Positions 1 through 7,971 of a stretch of 64,000 nucleotides of DNA are shown here, piece by piece (position 1 is the first letter of the stretch; each line of letters starts with the position of its first letter). The DNA comes from Alphaproteobacteria bacterium (GTDB taxonomy: Bacteria > Pseudomonadota > Alphaproteobacteria > Micavibrionales > Micavibrionaceae), in assembly GCA_016757515.1 (NCBI GenBank), contig JAERIN010000003.1, forward strand, positions 17,350-81,349, in the 5' to 3' direction. Under the pieces are notes generated by a model. It saw only the letters and a program-made list of their open reading frames with translations. It was not told the origin of the DNA and searched no databases. The translations under genes were made by a program, and so were the position numbers.

Positions 1-545
1 CCCTCTTGCACATCCTGGGCCTCTTGGAGCGCCCAGACGCGGGCCACCTGGTTATAGCTGGGCAGACCGTCACGGGCCTCACGGACCGGGCGGCCACGCG
101 CCTGCGCCGCAGTACCATCGGCTTTGTCTATCAGTTTCACCACCTATTGCCGGAGTTCACGGCGGCGGAAAACATAGCCCTGGCCCAGATGATCGCCGGC
201 GCGCCCCGCCGGGCGGCCCTGGATAAAGCCATGGACCTCTTGGGCTCGTTCGGTCTGGCGGACCGCGCGGGGCACCGCCCGGCACAGCTCTCGGGCGGGC
301 AGGCGCAGCGGGTGGCCATCGCCCGCGCTCTGGCCAACGCCCCGGCCCTGCTCCTCGCGGACGAGCCCACGGGGAACCTGGACCCAGACACCGCCGCGCG
401 GGTGCTCCAGGTTTTGGTAGAGCAGGTCCGGGCGCGGGGGCTCGCGGCTGTCATCGCGACGCATAACCCGGCTCTGGCGACCCAGATGGACCGGGTGGAG
501 ACCATGGCCGGCGGACGCCTGGAGGGGCACCGCCCCGCCGCATGA
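1..545 (+). CDS. lolD: LolD-like lipoprotein-releasing ABC transporter ATPase (5' end outside window)
   Basis: This is the ATPase of the LolCDE inner-membrane complex, which releases outer-membrane lipoproteins to LolA. The reading frame is open from the left edge, so the N-terminus with the Walker A loop is missing. The first residues ([14 protein letters not shown]) are the stretch that normally follows Walker A. Visible motifs are the Q-loop region ([17 protein letters not shown]), the signature [15 protein letters not shown], Walker [13 protein letters not shown] and the H-loop [12 protein letters not shown] and GNLDP are typical of the LolD/MacB branch. LolC/E would be expected upstream, outside the window. 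The next gene follows after 40 nt and is not a Lol component. Confidence 0.85.
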   Translation, partial: LLHILGLLERPDAGHLVIAGQTVTGLTDRAATRLRRSTIGFVYQFHHLLPEFTAAENIALAQMIAGAPRRAALDKAMDLLGSFGLADRAGHRPAQLSGGQAQRVAIARALANAPALLLADEPTGNLDPDTAARVLQVLVEQVRARGLAAVIATHNPALATQMDRVETMAGGRLEGHRPAA

Positions 546-573
546 CGGTCTTGCGCGCACAGCGGTGGGGCGG

Positions 574-579
574 TAGCGT
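574..579 (+). promoter_or_regulatory. -10-like hexamer of a probable leaderless promoter
   Basis: TAGCGT lies six nucleotides before the GTG start at 586, with no Shine-Dalgarno sequence between. A possible weak -35 (TTGCGC, 551-556) sits 17 nt upstream. Confidence 0.4.
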
Positions 580-585
580 GACCCC

Positions 586-1767
586 GTGCGCCTGGGCTTG
601 TTCCTCATTCTGCTCCTCCTGCCCCTGCCGACCCTGGCCGGGGATAGGGAGCCCACGCCCGATGACCTGAAGTGGGGCCACTGGATGATGGCGTACCACG
701 CCCGCAAGGATGTGGGGAGCGTGCCGGACTTTCTGGCGTATCTGGACCAAGGCACCATATGGGAATGGGAGAAGAATGACGACAGCGCCCACGACGCAAC
801 CATCACGCCCCGGCCCGGCTACACCTCCTGTCGCTACGCCATGGTCATGGGCTTCTTGGCCCCCATCTTCGCGCAGAACCCGGACAAGGTGGGGGGTTGG
901 CTCATTGATGTCCTCTCCGAGGACACAAAGCGCGCAGCGGCTCTGGCTCTCGTGGCGGCGGGAATAGAGGACAAGGCCCCGCCGTCCTACGCGGCGCTCA
1001 TGGCCGAGGCCAAGGCCGACGCGCCCTCTTTGGACGTCCCCGCCCTGCGCGCCTGCGACCTGGACATGTACTGGGGCGCCACCTTTGCCAGCGGGGATGC
1101 GCGGTATGTGGACAGGATCTTGGACGTCCTGGACCCCGCCTCGCCCCGGACGGGTAACGACCTCTACGACATGGTGATGCGGCGGTCGGCGCAGTGGTCC
1201 TTGGGGTCCAACATGCGCTATGCCGTTGTGGAGCGGGCCGTGGCCCAGCGGCGGGAGGCGGCCACGGGGGACCTCCGCCGGGCCCTGGACGAGGTGTGGG
1301 CCGCGTACGAGAAGAACAAGGCCGCCGCCCGCCTGCCCGTCCACGACGGGGACTTCTCGGCCCTCCTGGCCATTGTGGACGCGAGAGAGATAGCCAAGGC
1401 CGTGGAGGCCCCCTCCTACGCGGGGCTGGGGATAAGGCCCCTCAAGACGGCCCGGCGAGGGGACGTGGTGACGGCCCACCTGATCACCTCGGGCATGGGC
1501 CTGGACGACAGATTCTCTGCCGATGTGACCTATAGTGTCCGGCTGCTCTATCCGGACGGACGGGTCTATGGGGAGTTCAAGGACATTGAGGCCACGCGGG
1601 GAGGACCGATTGTGCGGCGCTTTGACGCCTGGTCCGCCAGAGGACACTTAGACATAGAGTTTGTGCCCGACGACCCCCTGGGCACCTACACGGCGGAGGT
1701 GATCGTGCGGGACAACGTCTCGGGCAAGGCCCTGACTCTGACGAATGCGATAGATCTGGTGGAATAG
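586..1767 (+). CDS. Secreted protein of unknown function
   Basis: A 393-residue protein whose first ~18 residues (MRLGLFLILLLLPLPTLA) form a clear Sec signal peptide ending in TLAG, so it is probably periplasmic. The middle is helical and has no motif I recognise. The last ~100 residues are rich in beta-type sequence (VVTAHLITSGMGL, YSVRLLYPDGRVYGEF, GTYTAEVIVRDNVSGKAL), which resembles an immunoglobulin-like or bacterial adhesion-type fold. The start is GTG, chosen because it begins the signal peptide and sits six nucleotides after a -10-like element. Base composition matches its neighbours. I cannot assign a function. Confidence 0.7.
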   Translation: MRLGLFLILLLLPLPTLAGDREPTPDDLKWGHWMMAYHARKDVGSVPDFLAYLDQGTIWEWEKNDDSAHDATITPRPGYTSCRYAMVMGFLAPIFAQNPDKVGGWLIDVLSEDTKRAAALALVAAGIEDKAPPSYAALMAEAKADAPSLDVPALRACDLDMYWGATFASGDARYVDRILDVLDPASPRTGNDLYDMVMRRSAQWSLGSNMRYAVVERAVAQRREAATGDLRRALDEVWAAYEKNKAAARLPVHDGDFSALLAIVDAREIAKAVEAPSYAGLGIRPLKTARRGDVVTAHLITSGMGLDDRFSADVTYSVRLLYPDGRVYGEFKDIEATRGGPIVRRFDAWSARGHLDIEFVPDDPLGTYTAEVIVRDNVSGKALTLTNAIDLVE

Positions 1768-1800
1768 CCGACTGGGGTACCCCCGCCCCCGGCCATGGTG

Positions 1801-1806
1801 TACAAC
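1801..1806 (+). promoter_or_regulatory. -10-like hexamer before the dapD start remnant
   Basis: TACAAC lies seven nucleotides before the ATG at 1814. This is the same geometry as the leaderless starts elsewhere in the window, so it is probably the ancestral dapD promoter, now orphaned. Confidence 0.35.
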
Positions 1807-1813
1807 GCAGGGC

Positions 1814-1855
1814 ATGACCCAGGACCTACAGACCGCCATTGACGCCGCGCGAGGA
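1814..1855 (+). pseudogene. Remnant of a dapD 5' end
   Basis: The ATG at 1814 opens MTQDLQTAIDAA followed, after a one-frame slip, by EED. This is a classic DapD N-terminus. It aligns with the N-terminus of the intact dapD at 2904 ([14 protein letters not shown]): about 25 of 33 bases match across the [18 protein letters not shown] stretch. The homology stops where the low-GC protease insert begins. It reads as the original dapD start, cut off when the protease gene arrived. Confidence 0.6.
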
Positions 1856-1858
1856 AGA

Positions 1859-2011
1859 CTAACTCTTATCTCCCAACCGGGATAATGTCGGCAGTTTTTC
1901 GCGTCCTTTTATCTCCGCTAGCCTGCGCAATATGCGCATCGTCTCCTGGTCCTTTTTCCTCTCGAACTCCTCCCTCTTCTTGATAAGACTCGGACTTATG
2001 AGATACATCAT
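1859..2011 (-). CDS. Small basic/charged protein overlapping the 3' end of the protease gene
   Basis: A 50-codon frame starts with ATGATG at 2011, preceded by a strong Shine-Dalgarno (AAAGGGGGAAATTGTC). It encodes a charged, helix-prone peptide (EEFERKKDQETMRILRR is typical). It lies in a different frame from, and almost wholly inside, the last 49 codons of the protease gene. The protease C-terminal tail there (GGNCHDVSHKSESYQEE) looks less natural than this alternative frame. Either this is a translationally coupled small gene, or a frameshift has exchanged the protease C-terminus. Function unknown. Confidence 0.4.
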   Translation of the reverse strand: MMYLISPSLIKKREEFERKKDQETMRILRRLAEIKGREKLPTLSRLGDKS

Positions 2012-2855
2012 GACAATTTCCCCCTTTCTCTGCTTCTAGGCCATATATTTTTCTAATTACAGTCTCTCCTGGATATGTTAAGCACTCCTCGTATACTTTA
2101 GCGATGCACTCAATCTCTCTTATTGGTTTTTTCACATTTCTAAATATCTCTAGCGCCTCCCCATAATCTATGACGAAGCCATGATCGGGGTATCCGCCTA
2201 CCAACATAAGAAGAGACTCCTCTTTTTTCTTTAAGTTTCCTCTTCCCGACTTCGCCAATCTGTCTCCGTATGCGTAAGCAATATTTATAGCTCTCTGTGT
2301 TTCACCAAGGCGAACAGGGTTAATCTGTGACATTATCGGAGCAACAAACTGTATTGCCATTATAGACGCTACATCCGCAGCCATTTTCGTTGATATACCT
2401 GCACCGTTTGTTAGTTCCATAACCATATCTCTAAAAAATGACTCAACTCTCTCTCTCAAGAAAAGGATAGATTCTGGTATGTTGAGACCAGAACCGAACC
2501 TGGCAATCTCGTCCTTGTCCTTCAACTGCACGTCAAGCGGTCCAAACTCCGCCATTTCCTCCATCATAATTTCATCCGAACCAATGGCCAAAAAGGTTCC
2601 CGCACTCTTGCAATACCCATACACGTATAGGATAACCTTTTTATACCGATTCTGCAACATCCTCGCGATCTTAAAGGCAGCGTCTGGGTCTCCCCCCTGC
2701 GTACATAAGGCCAACAGTACAGTCTTAGCCCTTGGTCCGTCAGTGATTTTTGCCATCTCATGGGCTCCCCCTCGGAAAATGGGCCCGCTATAGATGATTA
2801 TGTCCGCCTCCAGTTTTTTTGCTAAAGCCTGGATTGCCGTGTCTGCTTCTTCCAT
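1866..2855 (-). CDS. SDH-family Clp-fold serine protease-like protein
   Basis: A 329-residue protein of the serine dehydrogenase proteinase/SppA-ClpP superfamily (PF01972-type). Family features visible are IIIYSGPIFRGG near the N-terminus, LLALCTQGGDPDAAFKIAR, and GYCKSAGTFLAIGSDEI carrying the expected nucleophile serine in SAGT, then MAEFGPLDVQL. There is no signal peptide, so it is probably cytoplasmic. An excellent Shine-Dalgarno (TAGGAGGTGG) sits nine nucleotides before the ATG, unlike most neighbours. Its GC content is visibly far below that of the flanks, which indicates horizontal acquisition. It is divergent from dapD and sits between dapD and a remnant dapD start. The C-terminal ~49 residues overlap another plausible frame. 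The substrate is unknown. Confidence 0.8.
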   Translation of the reverse strand: MEEADTAIQALAKKLEADIIIYSGPIFRGGAHEMAKITDGPRAKTVLLALCTQGGDPDAAFKIARMLQNRYKKVILYVYGYCKSAGTFLAIGSDEIMMEEMAEFGPLDVQLKDKDEIARFGSGLNIPESILFLRERVESFFRDMVMELTNGAGISTKMAADVASIMAIQFVAPIMSQINPVRLGETQRAINIAYAYGDRLAKSGRGNLKKKEESLLMLVGGYPDHGFVIDYGEALEIFRNVKKPIREIECIAKVYEECLTYPGETVIRKIYGLEAEKGGNCHDVSHKSESYQEEGGVREEKGPGDDAHIAQASGDKRTRKTADIIPVGR

Positions 2856-2903
2856 GATATGCCACCTCCTACATAGCGTTCCGGAGATATATCATACGAA
2901 GCA

Positions 2904-3731
2904 ATGCATTTACACCCCCCTTCTTTCCCTCTATCTGACCTGAAATCCGCCGTTGAGGCCGCGTGGGAGGGGCGGGAGGCGCTCACCCCCGCCACGCAGG
3001 GCCCCGCTCGGGACGCCGTGGAGGCCGCGATTGCGGGCCTGGACGACGGGTCTTTGCGCGTGGCGGAAAAGCAGGGCCAAGCCTGGGTGGTGCACGCGTG
3101 GCTGAAGAAGGCCGTGCTCCTGTCCTTCCGCCTGGAGGAGAGCCGCCCCATGGCCGGCGGGTGGGACAAGGTGCCCCTGAAGTGGGCCGCTTGGGGGCCG
3201 CAAGAGTTTGAGGGAGCCGCTTTTCGCGCCGTGCCCGGTGCCGTCGTGCGCCGGGGGGCGCACATCGCGCCCGGCGCGGTCCTTATGCCCAGCTTCGTGA
3301 ACATCGGGGCCCGCGTCGGCCCCGGCACCATGGTGGACACCTGGGCCACCGTGGGCTCCTGCGCCCAGATCGGCGCGAACTGCCACATCTCCGGCGGCGC
3401 CGGGATCGGCGGGGTGCTGGAGCCGCTCCAGGCCGCCCCGGTGATCATAGAGGACAACGTGTTCGTCGGCGCACGGAGCGAGGTGGCCGAGGGCGTCATC
3501 GTGGGCGAGGGCGCGGTCCTGTCCATGGGGGTGTTCCTGGGCGCGTCCACCAAGATCGTGGACAGGGCGACCGGGGAGGTCACCCGGGGCCGCGTGCCGC
3601 CCTACGCCGTCGTCGTGCCCGGAGCCCTGCCCGACCCGGCCGGCGGCCCGAGCCTGGCGTGCGCGGTCATCGTCAAGCGCGTGGACGCCCAGACGCGGGC
3701 CAAAACGGCGGTGAACGATTTGTTGCGGTAG
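2904..3731 (+). CDS. dapD: 2,3,4,5-tetrahydropyridine-2,6-dicarboxylate N-succinyltransferase
   Basis: DapD transfers succinyl from succinyl-CoA to tetrahydrodipicolinate in the succinylase branch of lysine/meso-diaminopimelate synthesis. At 275 residues it has the usual length. An N-terminal helical domain ([19 protein letters not shown]) is followed by VPLKWAAW and then a left-handed beta-helix of hexapeptide repeats, including [38 protein letters not shown] and [12 protein letters not shown]. The first ten residues ([10 protein letters not shown]) are atypical, and a second copy of a dapD start lies 1.1 kb upstream beyond the inserted protease gene. No Shine-Dalgarno is obvious. Confidence 0.93.
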   Translation: MHLHPPSFPLSDLKSAVEAAWEGREALTPATQGPARDAVEAAIAGLDDGSLRVAEKQGQAWVVHAWLKKAVLLSFRLEESRPMAGGWDKVPLKWAAWGPQEFEGAAFRAVPGAVVRRGAHIAPGAVLMPSFVNIGARVGPGTMVDTWATVGSCAQIGANCHISGGAGIGGVLEPLQAAPVIIEDNVFVGARSEVAEGVIVGEGAVLSMGVFLGASTKIVDRATGEVTRGRVPPYAVVVPGALPDPAGGPSLACAVIVKRVDAQTRAKTAVNDLLR

Positions 3732-3738
3732 TCCTTAT

Positions 3739-4023
3739 TTAAGGACATAAAAAACCACGGCACCCCGGATTGTTCTTATGGTCCGGCAGCACATAGGGGT
3801 CCGCAGCCTGTCCGTCGGCAAGCACAGCAGGCTTTATCTTGTTCTGCGCACGCGCAGCCTTATGGGCCGCGTCAAAAGCCTCCGGATCGCCCAGGTAAGA
3901 ATGCACCGTGTCCTGGGCGCGGTCAATAGACCGCATCAAACTGTGTGTATGCTGGGACAAAGGCACCAAGGCATCGGCCGCGGCACCCCCTGGATTCAAA
4001 ACCCACCCCAGAACGTTTCCCAT
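3739..4023 (-). CDS. Small hypothetical protein
   Basis: A protein of about 94 residues convergent with dapD, starting MGNVLGWVLNPGGAAADALV. ATG at 4023 is preferred because GGGAG lies eight nucleotides before it; an in-frame TTG five codons upstream is the alternative. A TATGAT/TATTATAG-type AT-rich stretch just upstream (about 4050-4065) could be its promoter. The protein is polar and helical (SLMRSIDRAQDTVHSYLGDPE) with no recognisable motif. I found no family match. Confidence 0.5.
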   Translation of the reverse strand: MGNVLGWVLNPGGAAADALVPLSQHTHSLMRSIDRAQDTVHSYLGDPEAFDAAHKAARAQNKIKPAVLADGQAADPYVLPDHKNNPGCRGFLCP

Positions 4024-4227
4024 GCGCAAAGCTCCCAAAGACCCCTTTCTATAATCATATCAGGGAAAGTGCTGAGCCGCCAGTTTTCAATCCAGGAGAC
4101 CAAGGGAACATCATGCATCAATGGCCCGCGCCCGCGTCTTTGGCGCGCTGACCCCCAGCGGGCGGTAGCAGAAGGGCCGAAATGGCAGGGCCGCACGCCC
4201 CGCCTAGCCCCGCCGCGCAAAACGCGC

Positions 4228-4233
4228 TAAAGT
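4228..4233 (+). promoter_or_regulatory. -10-like hexamer upstream of fliF
   Basis: TAAAGT is nine nucleotides before the fliF ATG, with no Shine-Dalgarno between. This is compatible with a leaderless or very short-leader transcript. Confidence 0.35.
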
Positions 4234-4242
4234 TGCGCCCCG

Positions 4243-5922
4243 ATGAACAGTTTTCTAGACACCCTCAGGCAGTTTGGCCCCATGCGCTTGGCCGTTATGG
4301 CGGCGATTGTTCTGGGGATGCTCATGTTCTTCGCGTTTGTCATGCTGCGCATATCGGAACCGGGTCTGCAGCTTCTCTATACCGACCTCACCCCCAACGA
4401 CTCTTCCGCCGTCGCCGGCGCGCTGGAGGAGGCGGGCATACCCTATCAGATCTCTGCTGATGGAGCGCGGGTAATGGTCTCGGCCTCTGTCGTGGGTCGG
4501 GCGCGGATGCTCCTGGCGGAGAAGGGCCTGCCTGACGGCGGGGCCTCCATGGGCTATGCCCTGTTTGATGAGCGCCAGAGCTTTGGCGAGACGGAGTTTG
4601 TGCAGAACATCCGCCAGGTCCGCGCCCTTGAGGGCGAGTTGGCCTGGACCATCGGCTCTCTGGACGCCGTGCGGGCGGCGCGGGTGCACCTTGTGCTGCC
4701 CAAGCGGGAGCTGTTCTCGCGGGAGCGCACGCGGGCCAAGGCCAGCGTCCTGGTGGAGGCACAGCCTGGGATGCGCCTCACGGCGGATCAGGCCCGGACC
4801 ATCCAAAACCTCGTGGCGGGGGCTGTGCGGGACATGGCGCCCGAGGCCGTGACGGTGGCGGACACGAACAATACCGTCCTGGCCGAGGGGCGCGAGGGCG
4901 GGTCGGACGCTGTCACGGCCTACCGCGCCGAAGAAGCCCGGCGGGCGTATGAGGACGAGTTGGCCCGGAAGGTGCGGGACATCGTGGGGCGCGTGGTGGG
5001 CTTTGACAAGGTGGACGCGCAGGTGACGGTGGAGATGAGCTTTGACCGCGTGCGCACGCAGGAAGAGATATACGACCCCGAGGGCCAGGTTGTGCGCTCT
5101 GCCCAGACAACGCAAGAAACGGGCAAAGAGCTAACAGCGCCGCGCGTGGAAGTCTCTGTGGCGAACAACCTGCCGGGTCTGGGCACTCCAGACGGCCCGG
5201 GCGGTGGCCTCCCGGGATCAGAGAACGCCCGGACGGAGGAGGTGACGAACTTTGAGATCTCAAAGACTGTCCGCTCCACAGTGAACGAGGGGGGCCAGGT
5301 CAAGCGCCTGTCCGTTTCTGTTTTGGTGGACGGGAACTATCTCCCGCCCGCCGATGGACAGAGGGAGCCAACGTACGCGCCGCGCTCAGAGGAAGAGCTG
5401 GAGCGTATTGGAGCGCTGGTGCGTTCAGCCATCGGGTTTGATGAGTCGCGGGGGGACGTCCTGGAGGTTGTGAACATGCGCCTGGCCACCTTATCCATCA
5501 CCGATGTGGCAGAGGCAGAAGCCGGGATACTGGGCACGGGCCTGACCTGGCAGGACATCTCCGGCCCTCTGAACAGCGCCATACTTGCTGTGGTGGCGAT
5601 TTTGGTGGTTCTCCTCGTGGTCCAGCCGATGATCACCCGCCTGGTCTCCGCCGAAGGGGCCTTGCCGGAGGAGGAATCAGAGGCAGATCTTCTGGCGGCG
5701 GTGCAGCCCCTGCAGGCCCTGCCCCCGATTGAAGAGACCCCGCCCCCCGAGGAGGAGGAGGAGCCGGAGGAAAGCCTCATCAACATTGCCGGCGTGGAGG
5801 GGAAGGTGAAGGCCTCTGCCCTGAAGAAGGTGGAGGAAATCGTCCAGAACTACCCCAACGAGGCCGTGTCGGTCATCCGGAGCTGGATGACCCAGGACAC
5901 AAGCAGCAGAGGCGGAGACTAA
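4243..5922 (+). CDS. fliF: Flagellar M-ring protein FliF
   Basis: FliF forms the MS-ring, the inner-membrane base of the flagellum and the platform for FliG and the export apparatus. At 559 residues it has normal length. Visible features are an N-terminal transmembrane segment (residues ~15-38), the YscJ/FliF ring-building motif region (LLYTDLTPNDSSAVAGALEE, then LLAEKGLPDGG), the long periplasmic domain, a second transmembrane helix near residues 440-465 (SAILAVVAILVVLLVVQPM) and a conserved acidic C-terminal tail (SWMTQD) that binds FliG. No other flagellar structural gene is adjacent, which is unusual because fliF normally heads a fliFGHI-type operon. Confidence 0.95.
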   Translation: MNSFLDTLRQFGPMRLAVMAAIVLGMLMFFAFVMLRISEPGLQLLYTDLTPNDSSAVAGALEEAGIPYQISADGARVMVSASVVGRARMLLAEKGLPDGGASMGYALFDERQSFGETEFVQNIRQVRALEGELAWTIGSLDAVRAARVHLVLPKRELFSRERTRAKASVLVEAQPGMRLTADQARTIQNLVAGAVRDMAPEAVTVADTNNTVLAEGREGGSDAVTAYRAEEARRAYEDELARKVRDIVGRVVGFDKVDAQVTVEMSFDRVRTQEEIYDPEGQVVRSAQTTQETGKELTAPRVEVSVANNLPGLGTPDGPGGGLPGSENARTEEVTNFEISKTVRSTVNEGGQVKRLSVSVLVDGNYLPPADGQREPTYAPRSEEELERIGALVRSAIGFDESRGDVLEVVNMRLATLSITDVAEAEAGILGTGLTWQDISGPLNSAILAVVAILVVLLVVQPMITRLVSAEGALPEEESEADLLAAVQPLQALPPIEETPPPEEEEEPEESLINIAGVEGKVKASALKKVEEIVQNYPNEAVSVIRSWMTQDTSSRGGD

Positions 5923-5952
5923 GCCGCGCCGGCTGGTTGGCACGGGCCCGGT

Positions 5953-6334
5953 CCAGCAGGGGGCCTGTAAGCCGGGTTCTGTCCCCGCCCGGGGGCGGGG
6001 GGCGGCCATTCCTCTCTCGGGCCCGGTCGCCCGGAGCCCTCATCGCGGCCCACCCGGGGGGCAGTGGGCGCGGAAGACCGCCACATACGCCCCCCCTATT
6101 TGGCCTCGCTTGCGGCGGGGTTTGCCATCGCCGCCCCCGTTGCCGGGGGCGCGGTGCGCTCTTACCGCACCTTTTCACCCTTACCCCTGGGCCTTTGGCC
6201 CGCAGGCGGTGTCCTTTCTGCTGCACTCTCCGTGGGCTCGCGCCCCCCGGGGGTTACCCGGCGCCGTTCTCCCGTCAAGCCCGGACTTTCCTCCCGCGTG
6301 CATGCACGCGAGCGGCCGCCCGGCCCCCTGCTGG
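5953..6334 (-). ncRNA. rnpB: RNase P RNA (class A)
   Basis: The catalytic RNA that matures tRNA 5' ends. On the minus strand the conserved 5' element GAGGAAAGTCCGGGCT is at 6293-6278, and the universal 3' element ACAGAACCCGGCTTACAG occurs near 5983-5966. The ends are set by a perfect 13-bp helix P1: CCAGCAGGGGGCC (6334-6322) pairs with GGCCCCCTGCTGG (5965-5953). The length of about 382 nt is normal for a bacterial A-type RNA. Very GC-rich open frames cross it on both strands but have no coding character. A TATATG at about 6356-6351 could be its -10 box. Confidence 0.93.
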
Positions 6335-6404
6335 TGGGGGGCAGCCTACCCCATATACCCCGCAGCGGAAAGCACCCCGGACACAACAAAAATGAAAATA
6401 TTCC

Positions 6405-6433
6405 TTGACAGGGGCTCTTGTTCCTCGTATGTT
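6405..6433 (+). promoter_or_regulatory. Near-consensus sigma-70 promoter
   Basis: TTGACA (6405-6410), exactly 17 nt of spacer and TATGTT (6428-6433) form the best housekeeping promoter in the window. It lies in an AT-rich stretch between rnpB (minus) and hemN (plus) and reads away from rnpB. Transcription would start near 6440, about 200 nt before the hemN start. Confidence 0.7.
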
Positions 6434-6439
6434 CCCGCA

Positions 6440-6636
6440 TAGAGGCAGTGAGGACGCGGTGGCCACCGTTTGCTGACCTTGTGCGCCTATGAGGTAGGGG
6501 CGCCTGGAGCGGGTGGGGGCCTTTCCCCCAGTGCCCAAGAGCCAGACCCCACATGCCAGACCCCATGCCAGACCGGCCCGCCGGGCGCACCCGCGCGCCC
6601 TGGCCCTGGCGGCGGCAGGGGTGCATACTCGTATCC
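6440..6636 (+). other. Untranslated leader of hemN or unidentified small RNA
   Basis: About 200 nt downstream of the strong promoter carry no convincing coding frame. They contain a 12-nt palindrome CGGTGGCCACCG (near 6459), a GCGCC/GGCGC hairpin, and a strong GGGGG-cctt-CCCCC hairpin near 6516-6531. A degenerate triple repeat of CCAGACC (6542-6573) follows. No poly-T terminator is evident. It could be a structured hemN 5' UTR or an independent RNA. I could not match it to 6S, SRP RNA or tmRNA. Confidence 0.35.
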
Positions 6637-7953
6637 ATGGACCTGCCCGCCCTTCTTGCCAAGTACGACCGCCCTGCCCCGCGCTACACCAGCTATCCGC
6701 CTGCGCCCTTTTTCCGCGATGCGCCCACGCAAGAGCAGGCCGCCGCCCGTTTGGCCGCCCTGCCCGACGCGCCGGTGAGCGTGTATGTCCACGTGCCCTT
6801 TTGCCGTGGCCTGTGCCTGTACTGCGGCTGTCACACGCAGGCCGTGCGCGGCGACGGGCCGGTGGCGCGCTTTGTGCCCCTGCTTATCAGAGAGATAGAA
6901 CGCGTGGCCGCCCTTGTGCCCCGGGGCCTGCCCGTAAGCCATATCCACCTCGGCGGCGGAACGCCTAACATCCTGCCTCTGCCCGCGCTAGCGCAGGTTA
7001 TGGCCGCTTTGCAGTCCGCGTTCACCCGCCAGGGGGACACGACAGTCGCCATGGAGTGCGACCCGCGCTTGCTGGACGCAGCCTACATCCGGGGCCTGGC
7101 GCGCCTGGGCTTCACGCGCGTGAGCCTGGGGGTACAGGACTTTAACACCCAGGTGCAGGCCGCCACAGGGCGGGTGCAGCCCTTTGCCATGGTGCAAGAC
7201 CAGGTCCGCGCCCTGCGGATGGAGACCATAGAAGCGATCAACGTTGACCTGATGGTGGGTCTTCCGGGGCAGACGCCGGACAGCGTGGCAGCCACAGCGC
7301 ACCGCGCGGCGGATTTGGCCCCCAGCCGCCTGGCCGTCTTTGCCTATGCCCACGTGCCATGGATGAAGCGTCACCAAAAACTGCTGGAGCCTCATGGCCT
7401 GCCGGGGCGCGAGGCGCGGTTCGCCATGGCCCGGGCGGTGGAGGCAGTTTTGGCAGAGCGCGGCTACACGCCCATCGGCATAGACCACTTCGCCGCGCCG
7501 GGGGACGCCCTGCACGCGGCCTTCCGCGCGGGGCGCATGCGCCGCAACTTCCAGGGCTACACGGAGGACGCCGCGCGGGTGCTGCTGGGCTTTGGCCCCT
7601 CGGCCATCAGTGCCCTGCCCGGCGCGTATCAGCAAAACACACCCGACATGGCCTCCTGGGCCCGCGCTGTGGAGGGCGGAGATCTGCCCGTGGCACGGGG
7701 GTGTGTGTTGCACCCAGAGGACCAGACGCGCGCCGCCGTGATAGAGGAGGTCATGTGCACCGGCGCGGCGGTGGACGCAGGCTTGGCCCACGCAGCCCGC
7801 CTGGAGGAGCTTGTGGCCGACGGCCTGGCCGCGCGCGTGGGCGCGGGGGTGCGCGTGACACAGGCGGGGAGGCCCTTCACCCGCCTCTTGGCCGCGTGCT
7901 TTGACGCCTATTACGCCCCAGAGGTCACAGCCCGACATGCAAAAGCCGTGTGA
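6637..7953 (+). CDS. hemN: Oxygen-independent coproporphyrinogen III oxidase (radical SAM)
   Basis: This enzyme converts coproporphyrinogen III to protoporphyrinogen IX by oxidative decarboxylation without oxygen, using radical SAM chemistry in the cytoplasm. The start at 6637 gives MDLPALLAKYDRPAPRYTSY, the typical HemN N-terminus. The cluster motif is CRGLCLYCGC, with the fourth cysteine that separates true HemN from HemW. LGGGTPN (SAM-binding glycines), VSLGVQDFN and DLMVGLPGQT follow. The length of 438 residues fits HemN. A longer frame to 6553 exists, but its extra 28 residues look non-coding. A strong promoter lies about 200 nt upstream. Confidence 0.92.
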   Translation: MDLPALLAKYDRPAPRYTSYPPAPFFRDAPTQEQAAARLAALPDAPVSVYVHVPFCRGLCLYCGCHTQAVRGDGPVARFVPLLIREIERVAALVPRGLPVSHIHLGGGTPNILPLPALAQVMAALQSAFTRQGDTTVAMECDPRLLDAAYIRGLARLGFTRVSLGVQDFNTQVQAATGRVQPFAMVQDQVRALRMETIEAINVDLMVGLPGQTPDSVAATAHRAADLAPSRLAVFAYAHVPWMKRHQKLLEPHGLPGREARFAMARAVEAVLAERGYTPIGIDHFAAPGDALHAAFRAGRMRRNFQGYTEDAARVLLGFGPSAISALPGAYQQNTPDMASWARAVEGGDLPVARGCVLHPEDQTRAAVIEEVMCTGAAVDAGLAHAARLEELVADGLAARVGAGVRVTQAGRPFTRLLAACFDAYYAPEVTARHAKAV

Positions 7954-7959
7954 CTGGGC

Positions 7960-7965
7960 TATGCT
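7960..7965 (+). promoter_or_regulatory. -10-like hexamer of a probable leaderless promoter
   Basis: TATGCT lies six nucleotides before the nnr ATG at 7972, just after the hemN stop codon. There is no Shine-Dalgarno sequence. Confidence 0.45.
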
Positions 7966-7971
7966 GGTCGC

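Noticed and set aside
3730..3747. Hairpin GTCCTTA-TT-TAAGGAC after dapD as a terminator
   Set aside because: A-rich rather than T-rich sequence follows on the plus strand and no T-run follows on the minus strand, so it does not fit an intrinsic terminator.
3778..4230. A 150-codon plus-strand frame opposite the small gene at 3739-4023
   Set aside because: The minus-strand frame has more natural composition and a Shine-Dalgarno; the plus frame runs into the fliF promoter region.
5937..6442. Several open frames of 110-160 codons on both strands across 5.9-6.4 kb
   Set aside because: They lie over the RNase P RNA, whose conserved elements and closing helix are clear; the frames exist because the DNA is extremely GC-rich.
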